This document shows, one piece after another, positions 1-12,493 of a stretch of 64,000 nt of DNA. The stretch is taken from positions 22,361,744 through 22,425,743 of the forward strand of contig OX637393.1 in the NCBI GenBank assembly GCA_951799425.1, in the 5' to 3' direction. The notes beneath the pieces were generated by a model, which was not told the DNA's origin, made no database searches, and saw only the letters and a program-made list of their open reading frames with translations. The position numbers were made by a program, and so were the translations under genes. Source of the stretch: Ilex aquifolium. Lineage: Eukaryota; Streptophyta; Magnoliopsida; Aquifoliales; Aquifoliaceae. Within the stretch, counting starts at the first letter, position 1; each line of letters opens with the position of its first letter.

Positions 1-543
1 ATTTCTAGTACTATTGCTATCTAAACTTGAGATCCTTGTTGAAATGTCACTGCCTTATTTCAAATTATGTATCTATGTTATGTTAAAAATGAGACCGGCC
101 ATTTTAAATACGTTTCTAAACCTTGTTTGGGTTTGAGAGAATTTTTCTACAGAGCTTCGTGCTCACCCCCTACCGCTAACCTTTTTCAGATTTCCCTCTC
201 GAGGAAGAGCTGGGAGTCGAGGAGCCCGCACACTGGGAGACTCCGATAGACGGGAGCGTGGATCCCGAGGTGGGCGCCTAGAGCGACACTTCCTTTTGTT
301 CTAGATTAGGATATTCATTTTGAACCTTGTAAAGTCTAGTTTTATTTTATTATTTCCGCTGCGCTACATTAGTTAATTTTTGAGATGTAAATGCCATGGT
401 TGGACATATTCTTTTGGATAATGATGTAAACATTTTATGGATGATGAATGAAGTCTTATTTATTTATGGATGATATTAGTGCTCTCATGATGAAAATGGT
501 TTTAGTATGTAATGCCGTCCAGGGTGTGTTTTGGGGCGTTACA
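1..543 (+). mobile_element. LTR H, 3' part of a Tekay-like LTR (partial, runs off left edge)
   Basis: This stretch ends in GGGGCGTTACA, the same kind of LTR end as N1 (GAGGCGTTACA) and T1/T2 (GGGGCGTCACA). Positions about 140-280 match positions about 41392-41550 of the N1 5' LTR, including a shared 'gagctgggagtcgagg' phrase and 'gcgtggatcccgaggtgg'. No primer binding site follows at 544; the sequence passes straight into minus-strand integrase coding sequence of A1. It is therefore either the downstream LTR of an element or a solo LTR inserted in A1. The left boundary and target duplication lie outside the window. The short reading frames here are not convincing genes. Confidence 0.8.
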
Positions 544-3500
544 AAAATTTACACTGCAAAATTTTAGCAGCGGTTTTCTTTGAAGCAAAATGACCTCCGC
601 AAGCGTCAGAGTGACAAAACTGAATACCTGACTGATTTCATGATTAGGTACACATCGTCTTATTATTTGATCTTTACAGTATTTAAACACATAAGGATCT
701 TCCCAGAAAAAATTAAGTACCTCACTTATGAACTTATTTTTATCAGTCCAGGTATAATTAGAAGGAATAGTACTAATAGCTAAATAATTGGCTATATCAG
801 CATACCATGGTACTTCAGTTATTGCAAATAGTTGTTCATCCGGAAAGGTTTCTCTAATTGGAGTTGGTTCTTCCTTTATATCATAATCTAACCTTGACAA
901 GTGATCTGCTACCACATTTTATACTCTCTTCTTATATTTAATTATAAGATCAAATTCTTGACGTAACAAAATCCAAAGCAGGAGACGTGGCTTCGCATCT
1001 TTTTTAGTAAGTAAATATTTTAAAGCTGCATGATCTGTAAATACAACAATTGACGATCCAACCAAATATGATTGAAATTTATCTAATGCGAACACAACAT
1101 CAAGTAATTCTTTTTATGTGATTGAATAGTTCATTTGTGCATCATTTAGAGTTTTGCTTGCATAGTAAATAACATATGGTTTTTTTTTATCTTTTCTTTG
1201 ACCTAATACAGCTCCTACTACATAATCACTTGCATCACACATTAACTCAAAAGTTAAGGACCAGTCAGGAGGTTGCATGATAGGTGTAGAAATAAGCATG
1301 TTTTTTAATTTATCAAATACTAATTGGCATGCATCATTCCATTCAAATATTATATCCTGACATAGAAGATTACAGATTGGTCTAGATATTGAACTAAAGT
1401 TTTTAATGAATCTTCTATAAAAACCAGCGTGACCTAAAAAAGATCTAACATCTTTTACAGTTTTAGGTGAAGGAAGATTAGCTATTAAGTCAATTTTGGA
1501 TTTATCAACTTCAATTCCTTTTTCAGAGACTATGTGACCTAAAACAATACCTTGTGTAACCATGAAATGACATTTTTCCCAATTTAAGACAAGGTTTGTT
1601 TCTTCACATCTAATCAGCACTCTTTCCAGATTTTCTAAACATAAGTGAAATGAATCACCATATACTGAAAAGTCGTCTATAAAAACTTCTAGGTGTCGTT
1701 CTACCATATCACTAAATATACTTAACATGCAACGCTGAAAAGTAGTTGAAGCATTACATAACCCAAAAGACATTCTTTTATAAGCAAAAGTTCCAAACGG
1801 ACATGTAAATGTAGTTTTTTCTTGATCATCTATTGCAATTTCAATCTGATTATAACCAGAATATCCATCTAGAAAACAATAATATGCATGACCAGCTATT
1901 CTTTCAAGTACTTGATCTAGGAATGGTAACGGAAAGTGATCCTTTCTGGTGAGAGAATTTAGCTTTCGATAGTCAATACATACACACCAACCTGTGACTG
2001 TACGCATTGGGACTAATTCGTTTTCTTGGTTTTTTATTACAGTAACATCAGACTTCTTTGGAACTACTTGTGTAGGACTGACCCATTTACTATCAGATAT
2101 AGGATAAATAATATTAGCATCAAGTAGTTTAAGTACTTCTTTGCGAACTACCTCTTTCAAATGGGGACTTAATCTTCTTTGCATTTGACTAGATGGTTTA
2201 GCATTTTCTTCTAAGTAAATACAATGAGTACATAGAACTGGACTTATACCTTTTATATCTGATATTGTCCATCCAATAACAGTTTGGTGATTTTGCAAGA
2301 CTTTTGTCAGTTCTTTTTCCTGAGTTTCAGATAATTTTGATGATATTATTACTAGATTGATTTCATTTTCTCCTAGAAAAACATATTTTAGATTGGTTGG
2401 AAGAGGTTTTAATTCCGGCTTAAAAACTTTGACAGTAGATTCCATAATTGTTGGGGACAATTCTTCACATTGAAGATTCTTTGTGGATGTTTTTTCAGAT
2501 TCGACTTCAGGTATTGATTCTAATGCCAATAACTCTTTTTTCAGAAAGTTTTTTTCAAAAAAACTTTGAGTTAAAGTCTCCACATAATTTACTTCTTGTA
2601 TTTCTTCTTCTTCTTCTCTAGGCCGTTTTGCACTTTTAAAAACATTTAATTCCAAAGTCATATTTTCGAATGATAGTTTCATGACTCCATTCCTACAATT
2701 AATTAATGCATTTGATGTAGCTAGGAATGGTCGACCCAAAATCAGAAGTATGTATTCGGATGCACATGCCTGACAACATACCTCTGTGTCTATAACAATA
2801 AAATCTGCTGGAAAATAGAATTGATCAACTTGAACAATAACATCTTCCACAACTCCTCGTGGATTTTTTACTGATCGGTCTACTAATTGTAATTTAATAC
2901 AAGAAGATTTTAGCTCACTTAGTCCTAATTGTGTATATACTGAATATGTCATTAAATTACAACTAGATCCAAGATCTAGTAGGGCTCGTTTAATTCGAAA
3001 ATTTCCAATGAAACATGTAACTATAGAACTACCCGGATCTATGTACTTAAGAAGCATATCATGTTGTATTATAGTATTAACTTGTTCAGTTAAAAATGCT
3101 TTCTTTGGTACATTAGTTCTTCTTTTTATGGTGCAAATATCTTTTAAAAATTTAGCATAAACAGGAACTCGTTTTATTGCATCCAATAAAGGAATATTAA
3201 TTTTTACCTGTTTAAATAACTCAAGAATATCAGATTGATTTTTTTCATATGAGAGTTTCTTGACCCTTTGAGGAAAAGGTAAAGGAATAGGACATGGAGG
3301 ATCTTTTTCACTTTGTACTTCTTCTTGCTTTGTAACTATAGGTTCAAGTTCAAGTGGTTCGTTTACAGGAATTGACTTACGGATTTTTTTCGGAATCTTG
3401 GGTTTAATAGTTTTATTAATTACCTTACCACTTCTCAATGTTGTGACTGCTTGTACTTGACTTGGCGAGGCTTCAGATGATACATAATTAGTTTGATTCT

Positions 3501-4902
3501 GACTTTGTGGAGGTTTAGGTTGAGATGGAAACTTCCCTTTTTCTGTAGTACTTAAGGAATGAGTCAACTTAGCAAGATGACTCTTGATATCTTCAATACT
3601 CAGCGAAGTTTGAGCATGAAAATCATTGAATGCTTGATTTGTTTGAGTATTAAAATTCATTTGACTCTGAATCAATTGATTCATAGTGTCTTCTAGAGTT
3701 CTTTTCTGAGGAGGTAAATACGGTTGATATTGTTGTTGATTTTGTAGCTGCGGTGGACCTTGTGTTTGATTTGTAGGTTGTGTATTTCTCCAACTAAAAT
3801 TTGGATGATTTCTCCATCCTGGATTGTAGGTTTCAGAATATGGATTTGAATATGGTTTAGTATAAGTTGGAACAGCATTAGATTGTTCAATTAAGACTTC
3901 TTTAAAGACAGGTATACTTGGACATTCCCCAGTAGGATGTCCTGACAACGCACAAATTTCACATACTTGATCAGTAGAAGAAATAACAGATACTTGCTTA
4001 AGTTTTTTCGTTTCTAAGGCTTCTAGTTTCCGAGATAAGTTAGCCATTTTAACTCTGAAATCATCATCGTCTTTCAAAACATATTTTCCTCTTTCAGAAG
4101 TAGATGGCTTATTTTCCACAGTATTTGAAGAAGTCGAGTCCCACATCTGGGAACTTTCCGAAATAGTATCAAAAAATTAAAATGCTTCTTCAGGGTTTTT
4201 ATTTATAAATTCTCCTTGAGCCATCATTTCAACAAATTGTCGCATTGCAGACGGAAGAGCATAAAAGAAACCAACTAAGGTCCAGTTTTCAAAAGCATGA
4301 TGTGGACAAGCTTGGAGAAGATCTTTAAATCTTTCCCAACATTGATAAAAAGTTTCACCTTCTTTCACAGAAAAATTCATTATTTTACGTCTTAATGCAT
4401 TAGTACGATGCACAGGAAAAAACTTTTTAAAGAACTCAGTTTGTAAAGCTTGCCAATTTGTGATAGAATTTGCTCTTAAAGAGTTAAGCCATAGTTTAAC
4501 TTTATCTTTTAATGAAAATGGAAAAAGTCTTACTTTGACCATTTCAGAATTATCTTGCAAAGTTCCACAGACTTCTTCAAATTCTTTCATATGAACATAA
4601 GGATTTTCATCTTCTAAACCATGGAACTGTGGTAGTAACTGTATTGTGTCTGGCTTAATATTAATATTTGGAGCATCTATTGGAAAAGCAAAACAAGATG
4701 GGACATTAGTTCTTGTAGGATGTAGATATTCTCTTAATGGTCGGACATTTTGAACTACTTCTTATTCTCTAGCTTCTTCCTCCCTAGGTACATTTTGAGC
4801 CATACTTAAGTCAAATGATTCTTGTGTAGATGCAGATGAAGAAGATGATGAAGACGAAGGAGTTGACTGATTTACAGAACCTACTGATGAATGAACAAAC
4901 AT
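544..4902 (-). pseudogene. A1 gag-pol remnant (Athila-like)
   Basis: In minus-strand order this holds a Ser-rich gag start (MFVHSSVGSVNQSTPS), a retrotransposon gag domain, a zinc knuckle (CEICALSGHPTGEC, around 3930-3970), a Pro/Gln-rich linker, an aspartic protease (active-site region around LLDLGSSCNLM, near 2960), and reverse transcriptase. The RT carries CIDYRKLNSLTRKDHFPLPF near 1940 and the catalytic FIDDFSVYG near 1680. RNase H begins near 1240 (LMCDASDYVVGAVLG), and the end of RNase H with VADHLSRL leads into the integrase region near 900. The family normally makes one gag-pol polyprotein that builds the cytoplasmic virus-like particle and copies the RNA. The copy is broken in several places and is a fossil. 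The nearest relative in the window is the gag-protease of A3. Confidence 0.92.
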
Positions 4903-4999
4903 AAACTATTAAAAACAAACAAACAAACTATAAACATATAATACATATAAACACATAAATTATATATATGTATATATTTTTTTTTCAAATTACCATAAC

Positions 5000-5017
5000 T
5001 CCCCGGCAACGGCGCCA
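5000..5017 (-). other. Primer binding site of A1 (Asp-tRNA type)
   Basis: The plus strand reads TCCCCGGCAACGGCGCCA, the complement of TGGCGCCGTTGCCGGGGA, the primer site characteristic of Athila-type elements. It lies 6 bp from the LTR edge at 5024. It fixes the element's orientation as minus. Confidence 0.93.
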
Positions 5018-5435
5018 AAAACTTGATTCGACAATTTTTGTGATCTGAATTATATTAATTATACACCCAAGTATAAGTGGTCAAATTGTAGTTTTCTCGG
5101 TTTAAGTCCAAGTATCAATCTCACGAAGAGTTTAGTAATTTAGTATGTAAAATAAATAAAAACAGTAAAGTTGTTGTTTGAAGTAGTATGATGTTTGATA
5201 GCTTGTGCTGTGAGCTTAGATTGATAACTAGTTTAATTTAAATAAAATGCAAAAATAAAGTACGGAGATAATAAAATGCGTAAGTAAAGCGTATAAGTGA
5301 TAAAAATATAAAAGATACCCTTCAGTTTAAGGATCCATATGTTTTATATTAGTTTATTACTAGAAATGCTACCTCACAACAATTAACTTCCATTTTACTC
5401 GAAAGTCAATCGGCAGGTCTGATGTATATAAACTA

Positions 5436-6015
5436 TAACACAACAGCTTCTTAGGCTAACTGGTGATAATAAATCATAACGCAGCAACTTCTTAGGAAAG
5501 CTGGTTATATCCACGTCAATTGATTAACCCAAGCAAACCAGAAGGACAAGTCATTCATGAGGAATACTTGAGTTATTCAATTGATCTCTTGATAGCAAGT
5601 ACATACATATTAAACCATAACACAACCACTTCTTAGGTTAACTGGTGGTAATATAGCATAACACAGCAACTTCTTAGGAAAGTTGGTTATAGAAGTACCA
5701 ATTAACTAATTCAAGTGAACCAGAAGGACAAGTCATTCATGAGGAATACTTGAATTACCCAATAGGTTATTTGTGATATATATATATATATATGCCAGTT
5801 AAACATCCTCAGCGTTCCAGTGGAGGTCAAGTCATACCGGTAGGAACATCGTGGTTGTTAGACTGTCAATATAGTTATATATAATAAGTAAAGAAACCCT
5901 AATAACCCAGAAGGACAAGCCATTCATGAGGATCATTTAGGTTTTGTACCACACATCAGTAGAAAATCCTCAGCATTCCAATGGAGGACAAGCCATACCG
6001 GTAGGAACATCGTGG
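5436..6015. repeat. Three interspersed repeat types inside the A1 LTR
   Basis: Three short phrases recur in a fixed order. Type a, containing CAACTTCTTAGG, occurs about four times (5436-5690). Type b, CCAGAAGGACAAGTCATTCA, occurs three times (5539, 5720, 5908). Type c, containing CATACCGGTAGGAACA, occurs twice (about 5803-5854 and 5965-6015). The same order is found in both A3 LTRs (about 10992-11575 and 28190-28765), so the array is a family property. Its role is unknown. Confidence 0.85.
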
Positions 6016-6597
6016 ATCTCTAATTGGCTGGTCCTATGATACACTGATGACATAATTCCAGGCACAGCACCAAAATTACGTACATCACTATATCATGCAT
6101 TAAGCATATAATACATATATAAATAAACATATAAATAAAACATCAGCATTTCCATAATCTAACCAATATTATACATATGTTTACCCCATTTTGAAGGGTA
6201 TAAACGACTACTCACGCTCCATTGCTACAGACAAACAAGGAGTGTGCTTATTCGTCATTACAACTAAAATTAAAAGGTAAACTGTAAAACTTCTTTCACA
6301 AGGAACAATTGAAACACAACCACCTTTATTATCATTCAAGATATAAAAGTGGCGGAAGTTCAACTATCCGAATAGAAAGATATAATAGAAATGTAGAAAT
6401 ACAGAGTAACAGTAAAAGTGTATCACAGACCGGCTATGTATTGAACTTTCTCTTTCTTTTTCTTTCTCTATTTCTTTCTTTCTATCTTTGGAAAGCTTTC
6501 TTGGCTCAAGAGGGGCCGGCCAAATGAAGGGAGATTTGGTCTGGGAGAAGTATTGAAAGGCTTGGCAAGGAATAGCATCAAGAATGAAGAAGACACC

Positions 6598-6607
6598 CCT
6601 ATTTATA
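6598..6607 (-). promoter_or_regulatory. Likely TATA box of the A1 LTR
   Basis: The minus strand reads TATAAATAGG, lying upstream of a CT/GA-rich stretch in the LTR. The same box is at 12095-12104 in the A3 3' LTR. Position within the LTR is consistent with an LTR promoter; transcription is inferred. Confidence 0.6.
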
Positions 6608-6958
6608 GAGAGGGGGGGGGGGGGGGAGCTCTCGGCCAAGGGGGGCCATCCCAACGCCTACCACCACCTTCCAAAAGGTGGTGCCTTGCAGTGGTGCTAG
6701 GTGTTGGCTTCTTGGGCTGCCACTTGTCAACTTCTTGTTGGTCCATGTTTCTTTATTACACCTTGGTCCTTCGTTACTTCAAGCTTTGCAAATTTGTCTT
6801 GTATTCTTTAGTATTTCTGCATTTGACCCTGAAATTTAAACATAAAGTATTTAAAACTTTAATTTAAGCACAAACTATAATTCATAATATTTAATTGTTT
6901 TATCTTACAAAATTGATTACTTAATCATTTTAATTTATACACTAATTAGGGTTAATCA

Positions 6959-9900
6959 CTTTCTTTGTCTCAACACAGCACCTACAACATAATCATTTGC
7001 ACCACACATTAGTTCAAATGGTAGAGTCTAGTTAGGGGGTTGCATTATTGGAGCAAAAATTAACATACCTTTAAGCTTTTCAAAAGCTTTCTGGCATGCT
7101 TCATTCCACACAAAAATTATGTCCTGACTCAGAAGATGACACATGGGTTTGGCTATGGTACTGAAATCTTTTATGAATCTTCTGTAAAAACATGCATGTC
7201 CTAGGAATGATCAGACATCCTTTACAGTTTTAGGGGCAGACAAATTTTCAATCAGATCTATTTTTGCCTTGTCAACTTTCATGCCCTCAGACGACACAAT
7301 GTGACCAAGGACAATGCCTTGTGTTACCATGAAATGACATTTTTCCCAATTGAGCACTAGATTGGCTTCTTTACATCTGATTAGCACTTTCTCTAGATTG
7401 GTCAGACACAAATCAAAGGAATCACCATATACAGAGAAGTCATCCATGAATACTTCCAAAAAAATTTCAACCATGTCCCTGAACAAGCTTAGCATACATC
7501 TTTGGAATGTTGCAGGAGCGTTACAAAGTCCAAATGGCATCCTTTTTAATGCAAAGGTGCCAAAGGGGCATGTGAAGGTTGTTTTCTCCTAATCATCTAG
7601 TGCTATCTCAATTTGATTGTACCCAGAATATCCATCTAGGAAACAGTAGAAGACTTTGTCAAGAAATGGAAGAGCAAAATGATATTTTCTAGTGACCAAA
7701 TTGAGTTTTTGATAGTCAATACACATTCGCCATCCTGTGACAACTCGAGTTGGTACTAGTTCATTAGCATCATTTCTGACCACTGTGAACCCAGACTTTT
7801 TGGGCACAACTTGGGTTGGACTAACCCACTTGCTATCAGAGATGTGGAAGATTATCCTTGAATCTAAGAGCTTGAGTATCTCAGTTCTCACAATTTCTTT
7901 CATGTGAGGGTTTAGTCGTCGCTGCATTTGAAGAAAAGGTTTTGAACCTTCTTCAAGGTATATAGCATGATTGCAGATTAACGGGCTTATACCTTTCAAG
8001 TCAACGATGGTCCACCCAATGGTGCTTTTATGGCTTTGAAGAACTTCAATCAGTTTAGACTCTTGTAAGTCTGTGAGCTTAGATGAAATTACCACTGGGT
8101 ATGACTTGTCCTCTCCTAAGAATGCATATTTGAGGTCAGATGGGAGAGGTTTCAATTCAGGCTTTGGTGGCCTGATACTTGATATGAGTGGTTTTGTGCC
8201 ACTTAGTGAAATCTCTTCGAATTTGGGGGCCCATGTCTCAACAGCATGAGTAGGGCAACTTTGTGGATTTGGGTCATCATCTTTTGTTTCAGATGAGATG
8301 AACTCTAGCAGAGAAGATTCAGTAGGGTTCTCACAGAATGTGTCATTCAGATGTTCCTGTATCAAAGATTCAATGGAGTTTATTTCCCCTTCTTCCTTGT
8401 CTTCTTCTGGATGCTTAGCAATATTGAAAATGTTTAGTTCGAGAGTCATATTCCCAAAAGTTAATTTCATGACTCCATTCCTGCAATTGATTAGTGCATT
8501 GGAAGTTGCTAGGAAAGGTCGACCAAGAATGACGGGAATTTGGTTCTCCGAATGTATTGCTGGCTGAGTATCCAGAACAATAAAGTCAACAGGGAAGACA
8601 AAGTTGTCCACTTGGACAAGTACATCTTCAACAATGCCTCTAGGGGTTTTGACAAATCTATCGGCCAACTGGAGTATGACACAAGTGGGTTTGAGTTCAC
8701 CCAGACCCAACTGCTGGTAGACAGAGTAGGGTAGCAAATTAACACTGGCTCCAAGGTCTAACAGTGCTTGTTCAATTCTGAACTTTCCAACGACACACGA
8801 CACAGTCGGACACCTTGGGTCTTTGTATTTTGGAAAGGTTTTGTGTTGAAGAAGGGCACTCTAGCTTGTTCTGTTAGGAAAGCTCTTTTTTGGACATTCT
8901 GGCTTCTCTTGACTGTGCACAAGCCTTTTAGAAACTTGGCATAAGAAGGAACTTGTTTGATTGCATCCAAAAGTGGGATGTTGATGTTTACTTGCTTAAA
9001 AAGCTCGTAAATTTCAGGCTGATTTTTCAACTTCTGTTTGGTTTTGAGTCTATAAGGAAAAGGAGCAGGAATGAAACACGAAGGCTCTCTTTCCTCAGGA
9101 GGTTCTGGCTCTTGTTCAATCATAGGCTCAGGTTCTTCCTCAAGTTCAGTCTCAATTGGTTCAGGCTCAAATGATGAGTTGAATGGGATTGACACAGGTT
9201 TTGGCTTTGGAATGAGCATGTCTCTTATGGTCTTGTCAATCACCTTGCTACTTCTTAGTGTAGTGACAACTTGGGCTTGGTCTTGTGAGTTTCCTGTGGT
9301 TGAAGGGTTCCCCACATGGAATTGGCCTTGTGGTTGCTTTGGTTGGGCAGGGAACTTGCCCTTTTCGTGTGTGGCCATGGATTGAGACAACTTTTGGATG
9401 TGGCTTTTAAGATCCTCAAAAGATTGAGTGGTCTGGGTTTTGAAATCAGTGAAAGCCTGTGTGAAATTATTGTTATAGTTCATTCGGCTTTGCATGAACT
9501 GATTCAGTGTGTCCTCAAGGCTCCTCTTTTGTGGTGGTTGGTATGGTTGATATGTGGGAGGTCCTTGAGGTGGTGGGTATAAACCTTGTTGTTGGTTCAT
9601 GGGCATTGGTTGTGTGTTCCTCCAACTGAAGTTCTGGTGGTTCTGCCACCCTGGATTGTATGTTTCAGAGTATGGGTTGGAGTAAGGCTTGTTGAAGTTG
9701 GAAACTGCATTTGTTTGTTCCAACAAGACCTCTTTGAATGTTGGGATGGTGGGACACTCCCCAGTAGGGTGTCCTGTTAGCGCACAGATTCCACACACTT
9801 GTTCTGTGGAAGAGCTAACATCAACTTGATGGACCTTCTTCATCTCTAAAGCTTCAAGCTTTCGAGACAACGTAGACATTTTTGCTCTCAAGTCATCATC

Positions 9901-10611
9901 GTCTCTCAAGACATACTTACCTCCTTGGGAAGTAGATGGTCTAGCTTCTACAGTGGTAGGAGAGGCTGAGTCCCACATCTGAGAACTGTCAAATATGGTG
10001 TCAAAAAAAATGAATGCCTCCTCCGGACTTTTTCTCATAAATTCTCCTTGAGCCATCATTTCGACAAACTGACGTAGTCTAGAGGGTAAGGAGTCATAGA
10101 AATATTCTACCAAGGTCCAATTCTCAAAAGCGTGATGTGGGCAGGATTGGAGCAGATCCATGAATCTCTCCCAACTTTGGTAAAAATTTTCTCCTTCTTT
10201 AACCGCAAAATTCATGATTTACCTTTTTAGTGCATTTGTGCGATGTAGAGGAAAAAAATTTCTAAAAAATTCATTTTGCAATGCCTACCAGTTATGTATT
10301 GAAAGAGCTTTTAAAGAATTTAGCCATTATTTAGCTTTATCCCTTAAAGAGAAAGGGAAAAGTTTCATCTTGGCTAGTTCAGAATTGTCTTGAAATGTTC
10401 CACATACTTCCTCAAAATCTTTTATATGTAGATACGGATTTTCTGCATCCAATCCATGAAACACGGGTAATAACTGCACTGTCCCCGGCTTTACAGTAAA
10501 GAGGGACGCATTTTCAGGAAATATAAAACAAGAGGGGACACTATTTCTTGTGGGATTTAAGTAATCCCACAAAGTTCGAATGTTAGGCACTTCTTCCTCT
10601 CTCATAGGGAC
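6959..10611 (-). pseudogene. A2 gag-pol remnant, main part (Athila-like)
   Basis: On the minus strand this continues the gag that starts at 29832, interrupted by insertion of A3 at 10611/29690. Domains in order are the gag domain (about 10600-10000), zinc knuckle CGICALTGHPTGEC near 9770, a Pro/Gln-rich linker, an acidic Glu/Pro stretch near 9110-9170, protease near 8760 (LLDLGASVNLLPYSVYQQL), RT with SDSKWVSPTQVVPKKSG near 7800 and FMDDFSVYGDSFDLC near 7440, and the start of RNase H near 7000. There it is cut by A1. The protein is clearly related to A1 but differs throughout, and it pairs more closely with A4 gag (shared LPAES, NSPRSV, MANNER phrases). Broken in several places; a fossil. Confidence 0.92.
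10607..10611. repeat. Target site duplication of A3, left copy
   Basis: GGGAC here is repeated at 29690-29694, directly after the other A3 LTR. Removing A3 restores continuous A2 gag sequence across the site. Confidence 0.93.
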
Positions 10612-12477
10612 TGATTCGACATTTTTTGTGATCTGAATTATATTAATTATACACCCAAGTATAAGTGGAAAAATTATAGTTTTCTCGGTTTAAGTCCATG
10701 TATCGATCCCACGAAGAGTTTTAGTAATTTAGATTTTAAAATAAAAATTAAAATAGTAAAGTTGTTTTTTAAAGCAGTATAAAGTTTGATAGCTTGTGAT
10801 GTGAGCTTAGATTGATAGTTAGTCTAATTAAATAAAGTGTAGAGATAAACGTGTTAACGACAATAATATAAAAGATACCCTTCAGTTTAAGGATCTCATA
10901 TGCTTTATATCGATTAAATACTGGAAATGCTACCTTACAACAATTAACTTCCATTTTACTGGTAAGTCAACCGGTAGGTCTAATGTATATAAACTATCAC
11001 ACAACAACTTCTTAGGTTAGCTGGTGATGGTAGTTATAACACAGCAACTTCTTAGGTTAGTTGGTTATATTCACGACAATTGATTAATCCAAGCACACCA
11101 GAAGGACAAGCCATTCATGAGGAATACTTGAATTATTCAATTGATATGTTAATAGTAAGTGCATATATAAATAAACCATAACTCAGCAACTTCTTAGGTT
11201 AGCTAGTGGTAATAGTCAGAACACAACAACTTCTTAGGTCAGCTGGTTATAGATGTGTCAATTGACTAATTCAAGTGAACCAGAAGGCCAATCCATTCAT
11301 GAGGAATACTTGAATTACCCAATAGGTCATCTGTGATATATATATATACCAGTTAAACATCCTCAGCATTCCGGTGGATGACTAGCCATACCGGTAGGAA
11401 CACCGTGGTTGTTAGACCGGCAATATAGTTATATATAGTAATTAAACAACCCTAATAACCCAGAAGGACAAGTCATTCATGAGGATCAATTAGGTTTTGT
11501 ACCATGCATCAGTAGAACATCATCAGCGTTCCGGTGGAGGACAAGCCATACCGGTAGGAACACCGTGGTTGTTTAACTGGCAGGTTGATGATGCAGCGAT
11601 GACATAATTCCAGGCACAGCACTGGAACTACGTACATCATTGTATCATGCATGAAGCGTATAATACATATATAGATAAAGATATAAATAAAACATCAGCA
11701 TTTCCATAATCTAACTGATAATATACATATGTTCATCCTTCACTGAAGGATATAAACGACTACTCACGCCCCATTGCTATAAACAAACAAGGAGTGCGGG
11801 TATTCGTCATTACAACTGAAATAAAAGCACAAATTCTAAAACTTCTTTCACAAGGAACAATTGAAACACAACCACTCTTATTATTATTCAAAACAACAAA
11901 GTGGCGGTAGTTCAACTATCCGAATAGAAAGACTAAACAGAAATGTAGGAATACAGAATATTGGTGAAGAACGGACTGGCTATGACTTTCACTTTCACTC
12001 TTTCTTTCTTTCTCTCTTTTTCTCTCTTTTTTCCTTCCCTTAGATGTCTTTCTTTTGCTCTTGGAGTGGCCAGCCATGAAGTGAAGGGGGAGGGCCTATT
12101 TATAGGCAAAATATAGCTTGAGGTGGAAAGATAAGTGCAGGACACCTAGCCTGGCCATCCGGTACCATCCGGATGGTAAAGCCCTGCAGCTTGTACACTT
12201 GTCTCATTCTCGGAGTTCTTGTTGTCTTGCAGCAGGGGCACGTGTCGCAGGCTGGAGCTTCCACGTGTCTCTTTTTATACTTTAGTCCTCCATTGTTTTC
12301 AACTTTGCAATTTAACCTCATATTCTTTGGTATTTCTGCATTTAACCCTGTAATTTAAACATAAAGTATTAAAAACTTTAATTTAGGCACAAACCTTAAT
12401 TCATAATGTTTAATTGTTTTATTTTACAAAGTTGATTACTTAATAATTTTTGATTACACAAAAATTAGGGTTAATCA
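10612..12477 (-). repeat. A3 3' LTR (1866 bp)
   Basis: The plus strand starts TGATTCGACA and ends GGTTAATCA. It is nearly collinear with 27810-29689 and with the A1 LTR. It holds the a/b/c short repeats (about 10992-11575), a CT-rich tract near 11995-12040, and a minus-strand TATAAATAGG at 12095-12104. Confidence 0.95.
12095..12104 (-). promoter_or_regulatory. Likely TATA box of the A3 3' LTR
   Basis: The minus strand reads TATAAATAGG at the position equivalent to the A1 box. In the A3 5' LTR the corresponding stretch near 29297 is similar but not identical. Confidence 0.55.
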
Positions 12478-12493
12478 CACCCCCCAACTTAAA
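12478..12493 (-). other. Polypurine tract of A3
   Basis: The minus strand reads GTTTAAGTTGGGGGGTG, immediately next to the 3' LTR edge. This is where plus-strand DNA synthesis is expected to start in this class. Confidence 0.85.

Larger units (their letters stand above)
544..6958 (-). mobile_element. A1: Athila-like Ty3/gypsy element (partial, 5' LTR plus gag-pol)
   Basis: Reading on the minus strand, this element has a 5' LTR (5024-6958), an Asp-tRNA-type primer site (5000-5017), gag beginning near 4902, then protease, reverse transcriptase, RNase H and the start of integrase, cut at 543 by LTR H. The rest, including the 3' LTR, lies off the left edge. The element sits inside the RNase H part of A2: A2 coding sequence resumes at 6959 with a phrase (acaacataatcatttgcacc) that parallels the A1 copy near 1215. 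The LTR matches the A3 LTRs, so A1 and A3 belong to one family, with A1 carrying the enzymes A3 does not show. The coding region is broken. Confidence 0.9.
5024..6958 (-). repeat. A1 5' LTR (1935 bp)
   Basis: The plus strand begins TGATTCGACA and ends GGGTTAATCA, matching the edges of both A3 LTRs. It is bounded by the primer site on the left and by A2 pol on the right. It carries an internal set of interspersed short repeats (5436-6015), a CT-rich tract near 6440-6490, a run of G near 6610-6626, and a TATAAATAGG box on the minus strand at 6598-6607. Reading frames within it are short and not supported as genes. Confidence 0.9.

Noticed and set aside
9071-9780. Plus-strand frames opposite A2 gag
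   Set aside because: Shadows of the minus-strand gag coding sequence; low-complexity products.
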